A stretch of 42,508 bases of DNA from Seminavis robusta (lineage: Eukaryota > Bacillariophyta > Bacillariophyceae > Naviculales > Naviculaceae), in NCBI GenBank assembly GCA_903772945.1, contig CAICTM010000928.1, positions 1-42,508 on the forward strand, read 5' to 3'. A model generated the notes under the pieces. That model ran no database searches and was not told the DNA's origin. It was given only the letters and a program-made list of their open reading frames with translations. The position numbers and the translations under genes were made by a program. Below, piece by piece: positions 10,276 through 20,106 of this stretch. Numbering within the stretch: position 1 is the stretch's first letter; each line of letters opens with the position of its first letter.

Positions 10276-12336
10276 GTGAAACTACAGAGCAAATTCATTG
10301 TTTGGCAGAGTTTTTCGTTTCCAGTGATACCAAGGGCATCCAAACAGTATGCCACAGACATTGACTCCGATGAAGAAGGAGAAGAGGGATTCCAAGGAAT
10401 CCCAACAAGCACAAGTCCAGACAACCCTACAGTTGAAGAGACGGCACCAGCAGTGGATACCAATGATGGAAACCTCGCTGGGCCAGCCAAGGCTTCCAAG
10501 CTTCCTCGAGTTGGAATTAGACGCTCAGCTCGGATTGCTACAGCCGAAGCAAAGAAAGGAGTGACCTTCGTCCAAGATGATGAAGCGAAGCAACCACTAC
10601 TGTATGAGACAGAGACAAGCAAGCACCTAGCTTTGTTCATGGACTCCTGCAATCACAGGAGTGCCACAGCAGAAGTCAAGGATGAGAGCAGCCATGCCCA
10701 ACAGCATCTTCTACCCAAGGGTCTGAAAGTGTGGGGCAACAAAGCCAGAAAGGCGGCGCTCAAAGAGATGGACCAGCTACACAGCAGAGTCTGTTTCAGT
10801 CCAGTCAACCCAAACAAATGCAGTGATTCTGAATTGAAAAAGGCACAAATGGCACTCATGTTTGTGAGTGAGAAAAGGGATGGCACGGTCAAGGCCCGTG
10901 CAGTCTACAATGGGAAACCTACAAGGGTGTACCATCAGAAAGAAGATGCCAGAAGCCCAACAGTTTCACTTGAGGGTTTGATGTTATCCATGTGTGTCGA
11001 TGCATCCGAGGATAGGGATGTGATGTCCCTGGATGTTCCCAATGCGTTCATCCAAACCCCAATGCCAAAAGTCAAACAAGGTGAAGACAGGGTCCTCATG
11101 ATCATTGAGGGAACCCTTGCAGACTTACTTGTCGAAATTGATCCTGACACATATGCCTCTTTCCTGACATACAAAAAGGGACGACCAGTCCTCTATGTCG
11201 TTGTGGAAAGAGCCATCTACGGAATGGTTTTGGCAGCACTGCTATGGTACAAGCTCTTCAGGAGCGACCTGGAGGGAATCGGATTCGTATTCAACCAGTA
11301 TGATCCGTGTGTTGCCAACAGGATGATTGAAGGATATCAGCAGACGATACGCTTCCATGTGGACGACCTGATGTCGAGCCACCGGATGAAACTGGTAAAC
11401 AATCGAACCCTGGAGTGGTTCAATGACAAGTACGGTACCTATGGAGCCGTGAAGGCAACCCGTGGTCCCAAGCATGACTACTTGGGGATGACGGTGGACT
11501 TTTCCGACCCAGGAAAGGTTGTGATTGACATGATAGACTATGTCAAGAAAATGGTCTCAGAGTTTCCAGTGGACTTTGGGGCAATGAAAAAGGTACCAAG
11601 TGCAGCTCCTGCTGACCTTTTCAGCTCTGGTGATGGAACCACCCTGAATGACAAAAACAGGGAGACTTATCATACCTTTGCAGCCAAGCTGTTGTTTCTG
11701 TGCAAGCGTGCTCGACCAGATGTGCAGACTCTCACTACTGTGTTATGCACTTGTGTCAGAAGCCCAACATCTGATGATTGGGACAAGTTGGTCCAAGGCC
11801 TCAAGTTTTTGGATCAGACTGCGCAGGACAAGTTGATCCTACACATTGATGACATACGCATCATCACTATGTGGGTGGATGCATCATTTGCAGTCCATCC
11901 TGATTACCGTTCCCATACAGGAGGAGTCATGTCCTTTGGAAGTGGCGCGGTGCTGTCTGTGTCTGCGAAACAGAAATTGAATTCGAGGAGCAGCACGGAA
12001 GCGGAATTGATTGGAGCTGACGATGTCATGTCGCCCATGTTGTGGGCAAAGTTGTTCCTTGAAGAGCAGGGGATCGTTGTGAAGGACAACATCCTCATGC
12101 AGGACAACAAAAGCACGATCATCCTTGCAGAGAATGGCAAAGGCAGTTTGGGCAAAAGGACTCGGGCCATCAACATTCGTTTCTTTTTCATTCATGATCA
12201 GATTGGAAAAGGAAACCTCAGAGTTGTGTACTGCCCAACCTTGGAGATGCGTGGAGACTTTTTCACGAAGCCCCTTCAGGGCAAGCTCTTCCATGAGCAC
12301 AGGGCTTTCATCATGGGGCATCCACCCCTTGTTTGA
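10276..12336 (+). CDS. Copia Pol C-terminal part: reverse transcriptase and RNase H
   Basis: An open frame of 686 codons. The initial residues (to about 10340) are probably not element-derived, so the true protein start is missing. An acidic linker and a basic patch (GIRRSARIA) precede the start of the RT domain (HLLPKGLKVWGNKARKAALKEM, near 10700). RT landmarks are MSLDVPNAFIQTP (first catalytic Asp, near 11025), AIYGM...ALLWY (near 11215) and FHVDDLM (catalytic pair, near 11355), where the family usually has YVDD. RNase H follows: MWVDASFAVH (11870), SSTEAEL (11990), MQDNKST (12100) and the C-terminal FTKPL. All core catalytic acidic residues are present, so this half could still encode an active enzyme, but without gag, protease and integrase it cannot move alone. 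Confidence 0.9.
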   Translation: MKLQSKFIVWQSFSFPVIPRASKQYATDIDSDEEGEEGFQGIPTSTSPDNPTVEETAPAVDTNDGNLAGPAKASKLPRVGIRRSARIATAEAKKGVTFVQDDEAKQPLLYETETSKHLALFMDSCNHRSATAEVKDESSHAQQHLLPKGLKVWGNKARKAALKEMDQLHSRVCFSPVNPNKCSDSELKKAQMALMFVSEKRDGTVKARAVYNGKPTRVYHQKEDARSPTVSLEGLMLSMCVDASEDRDVMSLDVPNAFIQTPMPKVKQGEDRVLMIIEGTLADLLVEIDPDTYASFLTYKKGRPVLYVVVERAIYGMVLAALLWYKLFRSDLEGIGFVFNQYDPCVANRMIEGYQQTIRFHVDDLMSSHRMKLVNNRTLEWFNDKYGTYGAVKATRGPKHDYLGMTVDFSDPGKVVIDMIDYVKKMVSEFPVDFGAMKKVPSAAPADLFSSGDGTTLNDKNRETYHTFAAKLLFLCKRARPDVQTLTTVLCTCVRSPTSDDWDKLVQGLKFLDQTAQDKLILHIDDIRIITMWVDASFAVHPDYRSHTGGVMSFGSGAVLSVSAKQKLNSRSSTEAELIGADDVMSPMLWAKLFLEEQGIVVKDNILMQDNKSTIILAENGKGSLGKRTRAINIRFFFIHDQIGKGNLRVVYCPTLEMRGDFFTKPLQGKLFHEHRAFIMGHPPLV

Positions 12337-12359
12337 TTTCCTAAATTATTTATTCGTTC

Positions 12360-12392
12360 CACGGTAGCCACTTAGGGCACCGTGCAGGAGTG
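12360..12392 (+). promoter_or_regulatory. Hairpin and purine tract before the 3' LTR of copia-1
   Basis: CACGGT (12360-12365) pairs with ACCGTG (12379-12384) and is followed at once by CAGGAGTG and the LTR start TGTTGG. The purine-rich CAGGAGTG sits where the polypurine tract of an LTR element must be. The same stem and tract occur before the 3' LTR at 19259, with a different loop sequence. Confidence 0.6.
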
Positions 12393-12641
12393 TGTTGGAG
12401 GAAATATACCTGACACCTCTTTACTATTGACTCGTGTATTAATCATCTAGTCCGGTTCGCATGCAAATTCATCATGCAAGGAACCAAGGGAGTTTTAGGT
12501 CTAAAGTGTTACGGGGGTCCTTATATCCAATTCAATCACAAGAATTGCTATGCACCACCAGAAAATCCTCACTTTTGCTTTTCAGCTTAATCTAAAACCA
12601 AATTACTCCCCAATAAGCTGCAGTATTACTAGCAAACAACA
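12393..12641 (+). repeat. 3' LTR of copia-1 (249 bp)
   Basis: It starts TGTTGGAGG and ends CTAGCAAACAACA, with the usual TG...CA ends. The first ~10 and last ~15 bases closely match the LTR at 14115-14369, while the middle has diverged. The 5' partner is not in the window. Confidence 0.8.
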
Positions 12642-12699
12642 TGGAGTACCTGGACACCGGGAACCTTGAATCCCGAAGCCAAGCCTTTCGCCTCTGTGA

Positions 12700-13338
12700 G
12701 TCTCCTTCACTGTCCGCGGCGGCCTCCAAGTCCGCGGTGACACCATCTCTTTGAATGACGTGAAAAACCACGCGTGCCTCACCGATGCCACGTTTACGTT
12801 CACTGACCAAAAGAATGCTGTCCGCGGCGAGTCCGTGGGCCACCGCCCGACCTCTGATCGGTGGCTTTGCCCGGTGAAGTCCCTCGCGCGTGTGGTCTAC
12901 CACCTCCGTACCAACGGCGCCGACGCCGATACTCCCCTCTTCAACCACTTCAATGCGGCCTGCAACCGGTGGTATCCTGTGAAGCCCCAGTTCATCACCA
13001 ACGCCCTCCGCCACGCTGCGGCCCTCATCTCCCACGACACCGGCATCAACCCTGACAAGGTCTCTGCCCGCTCCCTCCGTCCTGGTGGTGCCACCGCCCT
13101 TCTCTGCGCCCATGTGGACTCGGATGCAATCCGCCTTCTCGGCCGCTGGAAGTACGACGCCATGCTCCGCTACATGCGCATCCAAACAGCTGCCGCCACC
13201 CACCACTACTCCCAACAGAGGTTGGACCATGGGGCGTACAACTTCCCGGAAGGCACCTACGATTGCCACCTCCTCCCGGCACAAGCGCCCCAACACTTCA
13301 ACGAGATTCTTCTCCACGAAGAACTCTACGAGGACTAA
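12700..13338 (+). pseudogene. Crypton-like tyrosine recombinase, N-terminally truncated
   Basis: A frame open from 12700 to the stop after HEELYED. It matches the catalytic half of tyrosine recombinases. SARSLRPGGATALL (near 13065) holds the catalytic Arg of the HxxR region, with Ser where His is usual. LGRWKYDAMLRY (near 13139) carries the terminal Tyr at the spacing of the LGH...Y box. Such LRPGGAT...GRW proteins are typical of Crypton-type elements in stramenopiles. Upstream, related sequence appears in another frame from 12641 (EYLDTGNLESRS), so at least one frame break exists, and the N-terminal half is missing where copia-1 abuts. Base composition is clearly richer in G+C than the neighbours. 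The enzyme would cut and rejoin DNA strands to move its element; this copy cannot be intact. Confidence 0.75.
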
Positions 13339-13356
13339 CCTACCCCTAGTCCTCGG

Positions 13357-13712
13357 CCCCCTGTCCTCGCCTCCACCTGGACAGGGGGTAACTTTTCCCA
13401 CCCCGCTACGCTCCCTCCCTGTTCTGCCTTTGGCTTTTGGGTTGCACGACTCAAGGCTGTCCCGTGGAACATCACATTCCCGGGACTCCCTTTTGCCGTG
13501 TGGGATCCATCCGGGACTCCCCAGTCCCGAATGGTACCCCGGGGACTGGAGACGGTCGGCTCAGTAAATGGCCGAGTCTCTCCACTCACCTAATCCTCTA
13601 CTAGTCGTGTCTAGCTGCTCTGGGCGAGCGCAGCTTGTCTGCGCTCGGTGTTGAGCAGCAACACGCCTGGGGAACCCCCCGTCCGAGTTTCCACGCCCCG
13701 CAGCGTGGAAAC
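13357..13712 (+). repeat. Hairpin-rich 3' region of the Crypton-like element
   Basis: Five perfect inverted repeats lie in 356 bp after the recombinase stop. They are CCCCCTGTC/GACAGGGGG (13357-13388), GGGACT/AGTCCC (near 13512-13527), GAGCGCAG/CTGCGCTC (13626-13646), GTGTTG/CAACAC (near 13648-13664) and GTTTCCACGC/GCGTGGAAAC (13687-13712). No gene is visible here or on to 14110. Confidence 0.7.
13441..13647 (+). repeat. Dispersed repeat, left copy (Crypton 3' region)
   Basis: 207 bp that recur at 26871-27077 with a single difference (G at 13626, A at 27056). The match ends directly after the GAGCGCAG/CTGCGCTC hairpin, which may mark the element end. Confidence 0.9.
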
Positions 13713-14114
13713 TTGAACCCTGATGGGTTCTCGCAACTATGACCCTAATCATGGTTGCCGAGAGGACCATCTCACAATTTGCAAAATTAATTCCCGCGCT
13801 CCTCACCTACAACTCAAGTACATCTCTACATCTCGCAGGTCATCACCTGCGTTCCGGAAATGGATACCCCACATGATGATGCACCGCATCAGCTCCTCAA
13901 TGCCTCTCGAACAAGATTACCCTTAAGGCAACGACGCCCGTCCAAGACCACATTTGGCAAGATCGACAGCGGCAACCATGAATCACTAAAGCCAGCGACT
14001 TAGCCAAGACCAGCCATTGAACTGCCGATCGCAAGAAGGTTGTCTCTCTCTCAGCTCACAATTCTTCATTCAGCCGACGCTGAAGGCAAGAACCTAGATT
14101 AGATTAACCCACCT

Positions 14115-14369
14115 TGTTGGAGGTTGTATTACAGACACCTCAATACAAATTAGTCGTTTATCCCAATCTAGTTGATAGGGGATATCTATATCTATTCTCT
14201 AGTTACATACATGGGGAGTTTAACTGATCTATATGGTCACCCCCTTCACTATATCCTTTGAAGTTGAATCAATCCCAGAAAACATGGAGAAAGATCACTT
14301 CTTGGAAATAGCTTAACAGTAAAACAGTATTTTACCTTTACTAAGCTAGAGTGTTACTAGCAACCAACA
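14115..14369 (+). repeat. 5' LTR (255 bp) of the non-coding LTR element
   Basis: It starts TGTTGGAGGTTG and ends ACTAGCAACCAACA. It matches the two parts of the 3' LTR base for base by eye, which suggests a recent insertion. It is preceded by the CACCT duplication. Confidence 0.93.
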
Positions 14370-14785
14370 CTATTTCCAAGAAGATCATCTCGTCTTCGAG
14401 ATATCGATATTGGCTTCGCCCATGGGAATCTATCGACTATAGAGCCCATGCTATAAGGTAAACAGTTCAACAAACGGTCCAGGCAGAAAGGGCTCTAGCC
14501 TCACTGAGAGAGCTATCCCAACAGCCTTACAGGAAAAGACCAACACGCGCACGAACGACTACCACGGAATCGAATCGGGAGCCAAATCCCTCACGCATTG
14601 AGCTAAACGGAGTGATTGGTCGTCGCGAGTTCACAACCAAATCAGAACAAAGTAAGCATATCCTGTGAAAGAGCAGCACTAACTACACCAATTCTATGCT
14701 TGAAGGAAAGGCATCCAACAAGAACTGATTGAGTTACGAGCGAACGATTGAAGCTTCCAGCAGTGAGCTCCGGACAAGGAAGCAA

Positions 14786-15018
14786 GCTCACGGGAGTGAG
14801 CCAGAAGCGAACTCACAGGAGTGAGTGATCAACCGAAGACGCCAAGCTCACAGGAGTGAGAGAACGGATCAAGGAAGCTAGCTCACAGGAGCAAGCAAAA
14901 CACCTCAAGATATATGCTGCGGAAACAGCAATCGTCCTGCGAGAAACAACTATACGACAGGCCAGTCAACGTGACTGGGCGTCAAGCCACCATCAAGAAC
15001 AAGCTCACAGAAGTGAGC
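14786..15018 (+). repeat. Array of CTCACAGGAGTGAG palindromic motifs
   Basis: Five copies of an imperfect palindrome with stem CTCAC/GTGAG and a four-base AGGA-type loop: 14786-14801 (GGGA loop), 14811-14826, 14847-14860, 14881-14896 (decayed right arm) and 15003-15018 (AGAA loop). The first two and the last have perfect 6-bp stems. Each could fold as an RNA or single-strand DNA hairpin. Confidence 0.85.
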
Positions 15019-15488
15019 TAGCTTCGGAGCAGCAAACTGAAGACTTTGAGCTGCGGAACAGCACAGCTATCGTATGACTGGAGATACACTATCCCAGTGC
15101 CATTACGAAAAACAACAGAGTGACACCGAGAGAGCACAACACCAGTAGTGTTGCCACGGGAAAGGAACGAGATAACAAAATCCAACAGGAACCACAGAGT
15201 TACTTCCATGGGAGTTCCCAGCCACACTATCAAGCCCTTGAATCAGTACTGATAGAGTTGAGGTGCGACGGAAAATTCCACTGCAACAAGACAAATTGCC
15301 AGGGCAATTACAAGGCAAACAATAGATCCTACGAAAGGACTGCTACAGAGGAAGTTGTGCTTTGAACATTAGCACAACAGGCCCAGAAGAGTGCAAGCCA
15401 ACAAACGCAACAGGAACGGAGTTGCATCCATCAGCAACAGGCTGGATCAGCGCGAATTTGCGAATTTTGCAAAATCCACCGACCAACA

Positions 15489-15575
15489 CTACGTTGATAC
15501 CGTCAACGGCAACAGCAACGACCGCTGTTACATAGCCGGTCGCTACTGCTACGTTGATACCGTCAGCGGCAACAG
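15489..15575 (+). repeat. 60-bp period direct repeat
   Basis: A 27-bp unit beginning CTACGTTGATACCGTCA occurs at 15489-15515 and 15549-15575 with one base changed. Confidence 0.85.
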
Positions 15576-15763
15576 TAGTGTCAGCCAAAGGGCCGACACG
15601 AAGAACACATCGGAAGCGCTCCAATCGACCAAGGCTACCGCTACAACAACAAAGCCATCGGACGAACGAACGACGACCAGCTCCTACCGCTACTCCTATG
15701 AACAGCAACAGCAAGACCGACAGCGACATTGTGCCGATCGTCAACAGTGTCGGCAGTACCACT

Positions 15764-15883
15764 GTCGGCAGAAGAAGAGTGTCGGCAGAAGAAGAGTGCC
15801 GACAGCAAAAAGCAAATCTTTGCTTTTTGTGAGGAAATCTGACCACAGTCGGCAGAAGAACTCCTTGCTTTTTGTGAGGAAAT
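15764..15883 (+). repeat. Nested short tandem repeats
   Basis: GTCGGCAGAAGAAGAGT is repeated head to tail at 15764-15780 and 15781-15797. TGCTTTTTGTGAGGAAATC occurs at 15821-15839 and 15865-15883, and part of the first unit is found between them. Confidence 0.85.
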
Positions 15884-16233
15884 CGCTGCCTGCCATCAGT
15901 TCTGCAATGGAACACAAAAGAACAAGCCCAAGCAGTTCAGCGCACGGCCCCACGAATTCGAAAGCACAGCCACTGAACGTCACATGAGAAAGGTATCTTT
16001 CCGTCACGAAAAGGTATCTTTCCGGCATGGAACCAGATCTCTCGAGATCTCTCCGTGCGTCGGTAAACAAGAGGATTCTATGGCAAATCCAAGCACACGA
16101 AGCATGCCACTGGTACCGGAGCTACCGGCACGGAGCACGTCCAGTGCTAGCTAGCTAGCTAGCTGCCGAAACGGTACAAGCTACAGCTATAGGAAGCACA
16201 GGAGTGCATCCACCAGCATCGAATATTTTCCTT

Positions 16234-16370
16234 GGAGTGTGTATTGAGTTTACTCAACACCTCCTACCCCTTTCATGGAGTGTGTATTGTGGCATCCAAA
16301 GCCACAGCACCTCCTACTACCATTTTTGGAATGTGTATTGTGCAACTACTCCACATCACTTCCTCCACTG
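16234..16370 (+). repeat. Three tandem GGAGTGTGTATTG hairpin units
   Basis: GGAGTGTGTATTG lies at 16234-16246 and 16277-16289, and GGAATGTGTATTG at 16328-16340. Each is followed by a CACCTCCTAC-like partner, so each unit can fold back on itself. In the second unit GTGGC and GCCAC extend the stem. Confidence 0.75.
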
Positions 16371-19226
16371 ATTACAGGCAAACCTGAGGCAACACCAGCC
16401 TCTAGGTAGGCAACAACAGATACCATTACAAGACCATGCGCCCTTGCTATTTGATCACAGCAAGTGCACAGGAGTGTGAGGGTACCCAAAATCCAAAACC
16501 TACAATCCTACAAACAAAATCATCATAACATCCGCCTTTATAGGCAATGCCGCAACCACCCACGGCATCAATGGCTACATCAACAGCCAGCATCAACGGC
16601 ACCAACAGCCCACAACGGTATCTACCGCCATCAATGGCTACAACAACAGCCAACATCAATGGCTACAACAGCCAACAACGGTATCTACCGCTACCAAACC
16701 GATTACAATGAATCGACCAAACCAAATTCGAATTGCATCTACAATATCGGCAACTGCAACAACAGCAGAACGACAGTGAACGTTGAACCGAGTAGCTAGC
16801 TACAAGCAACTCAAGAGTTCACAAGACAAGGAACCAAGCCACAGGATGGCTGGAGCAGACAGAGTTTGATCAACAGAAACAACAAGAGGGTGCACACCTC
16901 AGCTCCACTGCAACTACTGTACAGAGATTGCAACCAACCTCGTCTCACACCAACAGAAGTACATGAGTACAACAAGTCAAGCCTACAGAAGATACAACTA
17001 CGGACAACTACTGCCACAGCCATCTCACAGGAGTGTAAGAGCAGTGGCATCACCAACCAAAGGATCTACCGACTACATCACCATCGAACCATCATCGACC
17101 GTGACACGTCCAGGTCCAGTGGAGCCCATCAAGTTGGAGCATCCACAACTACTACCGAATACTTCCTTACAAGTATCCAAACTTCCAAGGGCTTCTAGCC
17201 CCAACTCAAAGTATCATTGTGGCAAGGAACTTCCTCCTAGTTCCAGCTACTACAACAGTTCTCCCAAGTGTCGCTATAGCCTGACTTCCCAGTCTCAGCT
17301 ACGGCAACACCAAATGACGGTACCAAGTGTACCAAGTGACGGCACCAGTCACCACAAGTGACGACACCAGCAGTCACGAGTCTCACATGAGTATACACAA
17401 CCATGACAAGAGGAAACAATAACTCAACCATTTCCTCATTCCATCTTCAGACATCGAGACCATCCAAGAACTAGGTTCAGTCGAACCCAACAAGTCCGTG
17501 ACTTCCAAGCTACATCATTTCCAGCTTCCATGCACCTTCCAATAGGGCATCACTTCCCACAAGTCTACGACTTCCAGAAGCTTCAACCAGCTTCCATCTA
17601 CGAAGGGCTTCAAGCCCCATCAAGTGTCAATGCAGCGGAACTTCCAAGTCTGAGCCGCAGGTACACCAAGTGACGGTATCATCCGACACCAATCTTCCAG
17701 GAGTGGCATCACTCCCAGCAGGAGTGCCAGCCACAAAGACTTTTCTGATGATGACAATGTCCGTATTGTCTCGTCTCCACCGCTCAGCTTCTCGTTACCA
17801 AGCGGGATGCCGAGCAACTACTTCCAAGGTTTGTTTTGGACTCATTGCAAGCTAGTCGGCAAGACGACGTGAGACTTGGATTACAAAGCCTTTCCAAGGT
17901 AGGAGCCTGCTTACCCAAGCACTGATAGACACTTTGAGTGCTATCGATTCTCAGGAATCCTAGAGGCACCGCCTCAAGCTCCACAGCAATCCAAGTTGCA
18001 TACAATGTCCAAACCAACCAAGCCAGCTTTGGCTACAACAAGTACAAGTCCTGCCACAGTTAGCTCACAGGAGTGTGCCAACAGTGACAGCAGGAGTGGT
18101 ATTGATAAAGTTGTACCCACCAAAACCAAAGTCTCAAACCTTTTTCAACCTTTCTTTGAATTCTCCGATCGATCTATCCAGATTGACACACCAGATCGAC
18201 TGACAAGAAACGATCATGCCAGATCGAATGACACGAAGCGATCGAATCACAAGCAGCGACCACGAGATCGATTCAGTCTGACTCTCGGGATTGACTCAGA
18301 AGATCCATCATGAGATTGCAAGTGCGACCACAGAAGCCTATCGAGGCAGAGCGAGCTTACTCAAGCAAGGGTAGCCACACACCAGTGCTACCGGGATATC
18401 TTCTGCAGAGGATTCCCACAGTTCCACAGGAACAGTTCCACCATGGAACCAGCTCAAAGCAAGCAACAGTTCGGCGGAACGCCACAAGTTGCCAGCACCC
18501 ATCTACAAGAGGTACAAACCAAGGTCCACATCAAGCAAGCACACATTCATGTACAACAAGTCACAGCCATTCGATTCCAAAGAAGAGGAGGCCGTGATGA
18601 AGGAAGAAGCTTCCCCAGCTGGGAAGAAGAGGATTCCATTCCTCTGGAAAAGAAAACAGAAGGACATCCAACACTTCTTGGACATCCAACAAGAAGAGAC
18701 AGCTCACGTTCCATTCCAATGGACAACAAGCTGACTCCAGATAGCTACCAAGCTATTGCACAGACTCATGCTCACCTGATTACCAAATCCAGTATCAAGC
18801 CTGAATGGATAGATGTTTCCACACATCATTGGCGATTGAGACCATGGCATATCGATGTCCAGTTCAGTCTACACCGCCAGTCAAGAGCACAGTTTGAGTC
18901 TACGAGAATGCAACCGGAACTTCCCAGTCCACGGTTCAACAAGTGATCGGAACTTCCCAGTTTCGAATACAGCAACATCAAGTGACGGCACCAACCGCCA
19001 CAGCAAGTCATACAGGAGTGGCAACACTCACAGGAGTGGTAGCCACAGTTGCTTTTCATGACGACACTGTCCACATGTCCACATTGACTGTGACAGATTT
19101 GTCAGCACTGCTATGGATGACAAGCTTCTCGCCACCAAGCGGAATGCCGAGCAACCTAGCAATTGGTCTCTCTTGACCAACAACTGTTCCTTATGGAGCA
19201 ACCATCATTACATTAATTATTCGTTC

Positions 19227-19258
19227 CACGGTATCCTTTATGGAACCGTGCAGGAGTG
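19227..19258 (+). promoter_or_regulatory. Hairpin and purine tract before the 3' LTR
   Basis: CACGGT (19227-19232) pairs with ACCGTG (19245-19250), followed by CAGGAGTG (19251-19258) and the LTR start. Stem and tract are identical to those at 12360-12392 while the loop differs, which indicates selection on the structure. Confidence 0.65.
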
Positions 19259-19371
19259 TGTTGGAGGTTGTATTACAGACACCTCAATACAAATTAGTCG
19301 TTTATCCCAATCTAGTTGATAGGGGATATCTATATCTATTCTCTAGTTACATACATGGGGAGTTTAACTGA
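19259..19371 (+). repeat. 3' LTR, left part (113 bp)
   Basis: Identical by eye to the first 113 bp of the 5' LTR. It breaks off at TTTAACTGA, where the nested DNA transposon begins. Confidence 0.93.
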
Positions 19372-19386
19372 CATCTAAGAAGCGCA
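19372..19386 (+). repeat. Left terminal inverted repeat of family A copy 2
   Basis: CATCTAAGAAGCGCA, an exact reverse complement of 26696-26710. The GA at 19370-19371 is the target duplication. Confidence 0.95.
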
Positions 19387-20106
19387 ATTGTAGGTAATCT
19401 GAAAACGAGACCTCAGGTCTCGTTTGGGAAGCACATCCCAACCTCTCCTTCCGAACCAAGTCCAAGGTTCCAATTAGGCAACCGGTGCTCCAGGTTGGGA
19501 AGTGACGTACTTTACAATCTACTACTGGCAGGGGAAACAACTTCAGTACGTGGTATGTACCCTTTGTGCCCATTGGTGTATCCAACCGTTAAGTCATTGT
19601 CTACTAAAAAGAAGTCACATCGCCATCCGTTTTTGGATGGTCAGAAATGAAGAATGCATTCTCCAACAACAATAGATCCTGCACAGAGGGGCTACCTACC
19701 AAAATGGGACTGCAGGTGGCCAAGTTTCAACTAAAACCAGCTAAAACGAGATAAGACTAGGATAAGAGTGGGAATATCAAAATGCTAGATTGTTAACGCT
19801 AATCCAATAGAGCAGTAGTGAGTCACCAAAAAAGAGGATCACCGTAAAAGATCCTCATGGTGAAAGGGGTGAAAAGGGTGAAAAAGGCTACCAGATGGGC
19901 AACCACCACCGACCAAATTAACAAGATCAGCAAAAGGAAAGGGATGCAATGGGTACCGAAAAACACCGGAAGGCTTCCGACACAGAGAGAACTGGCAACA
20001 AATTTCTCACAAAAGCCCTGCCAAAAAGCACGAAGTGGAATCAAAAGGCGCCAAGGGTTCCCATTCAATGGGGCCTTGGCTGCCAATTGACAACTCTGGA
20101 AGGATC

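Larger units (their letters stand above)
10276..12641 (+). mobile_element. Ty1/copia element, 3' half (copia-1)
   Basis: It contains reverse transcriptase and RNase H coding sequence followed by a complete 3' LTR (12393-12641). Gag, protease and integrase and the 5' LTR are absent upstream, where H3 sequence lies instead. The fragment therefore results from 5' loss or rearrangement. The bases after the LTR (12642-12646, TGGAG) would be one side of a target duplication that cannot be checked. Confidence 0.85.
14370..19258 (+). other. Non-coding interior of the LTR element
   Basis: 4.9 kb with only scattered ORFs of up to 198 codons and no recognised domain. The plus strand is rich in A and C. 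Short motifs recur throughout: AGGAGTG (more than ten times), AAGTGACGGCACC-like strings near 17320 and 18980, ACTTCCAAG-like strings near 17160-17850, and several local tandem duplications. A (GCTA)n run lies at 16147-16163. The sequence directly after the 5' LTR (CTATTTCCAAGAAG) is where a primer-binding site should be, but no obvious tRNA complement is recognised. Confidence 0.75.

Noticed and set aside
10276..10340. 10276 as the true start of a copia protein
   Set aside because: The frame is already open upstream with non-copia sequence, so this is an arbitrary point in a 5'-truncated frame.
12592..13401. 269-codon minus-strand ORF over the recombinase
   Set aside because: It is a shadow of the GC-rich plus-strand recombinase frame.
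14566..14610. tRNA-like sequence on the minus strand (TAGCTCAATGCGTGAG and GATTCGATTCC)
   Set aside because: It resembles tRNA A and B boxes but has no proper acceptor, D or anticodon stems.
14786..15018. CRISPR-like array of spaced palindromic repeats
   Set aside because: Copies are short, irregularly spaced and imperfect, lie inside an LTR element, and the genome is eukaryotic.
18310..18946. ORFs of 95-167 codons in the LTR element interior
   Set aside because: Composition follows the local repeats and A/C bias; no domain and overlapping frames are equally open.
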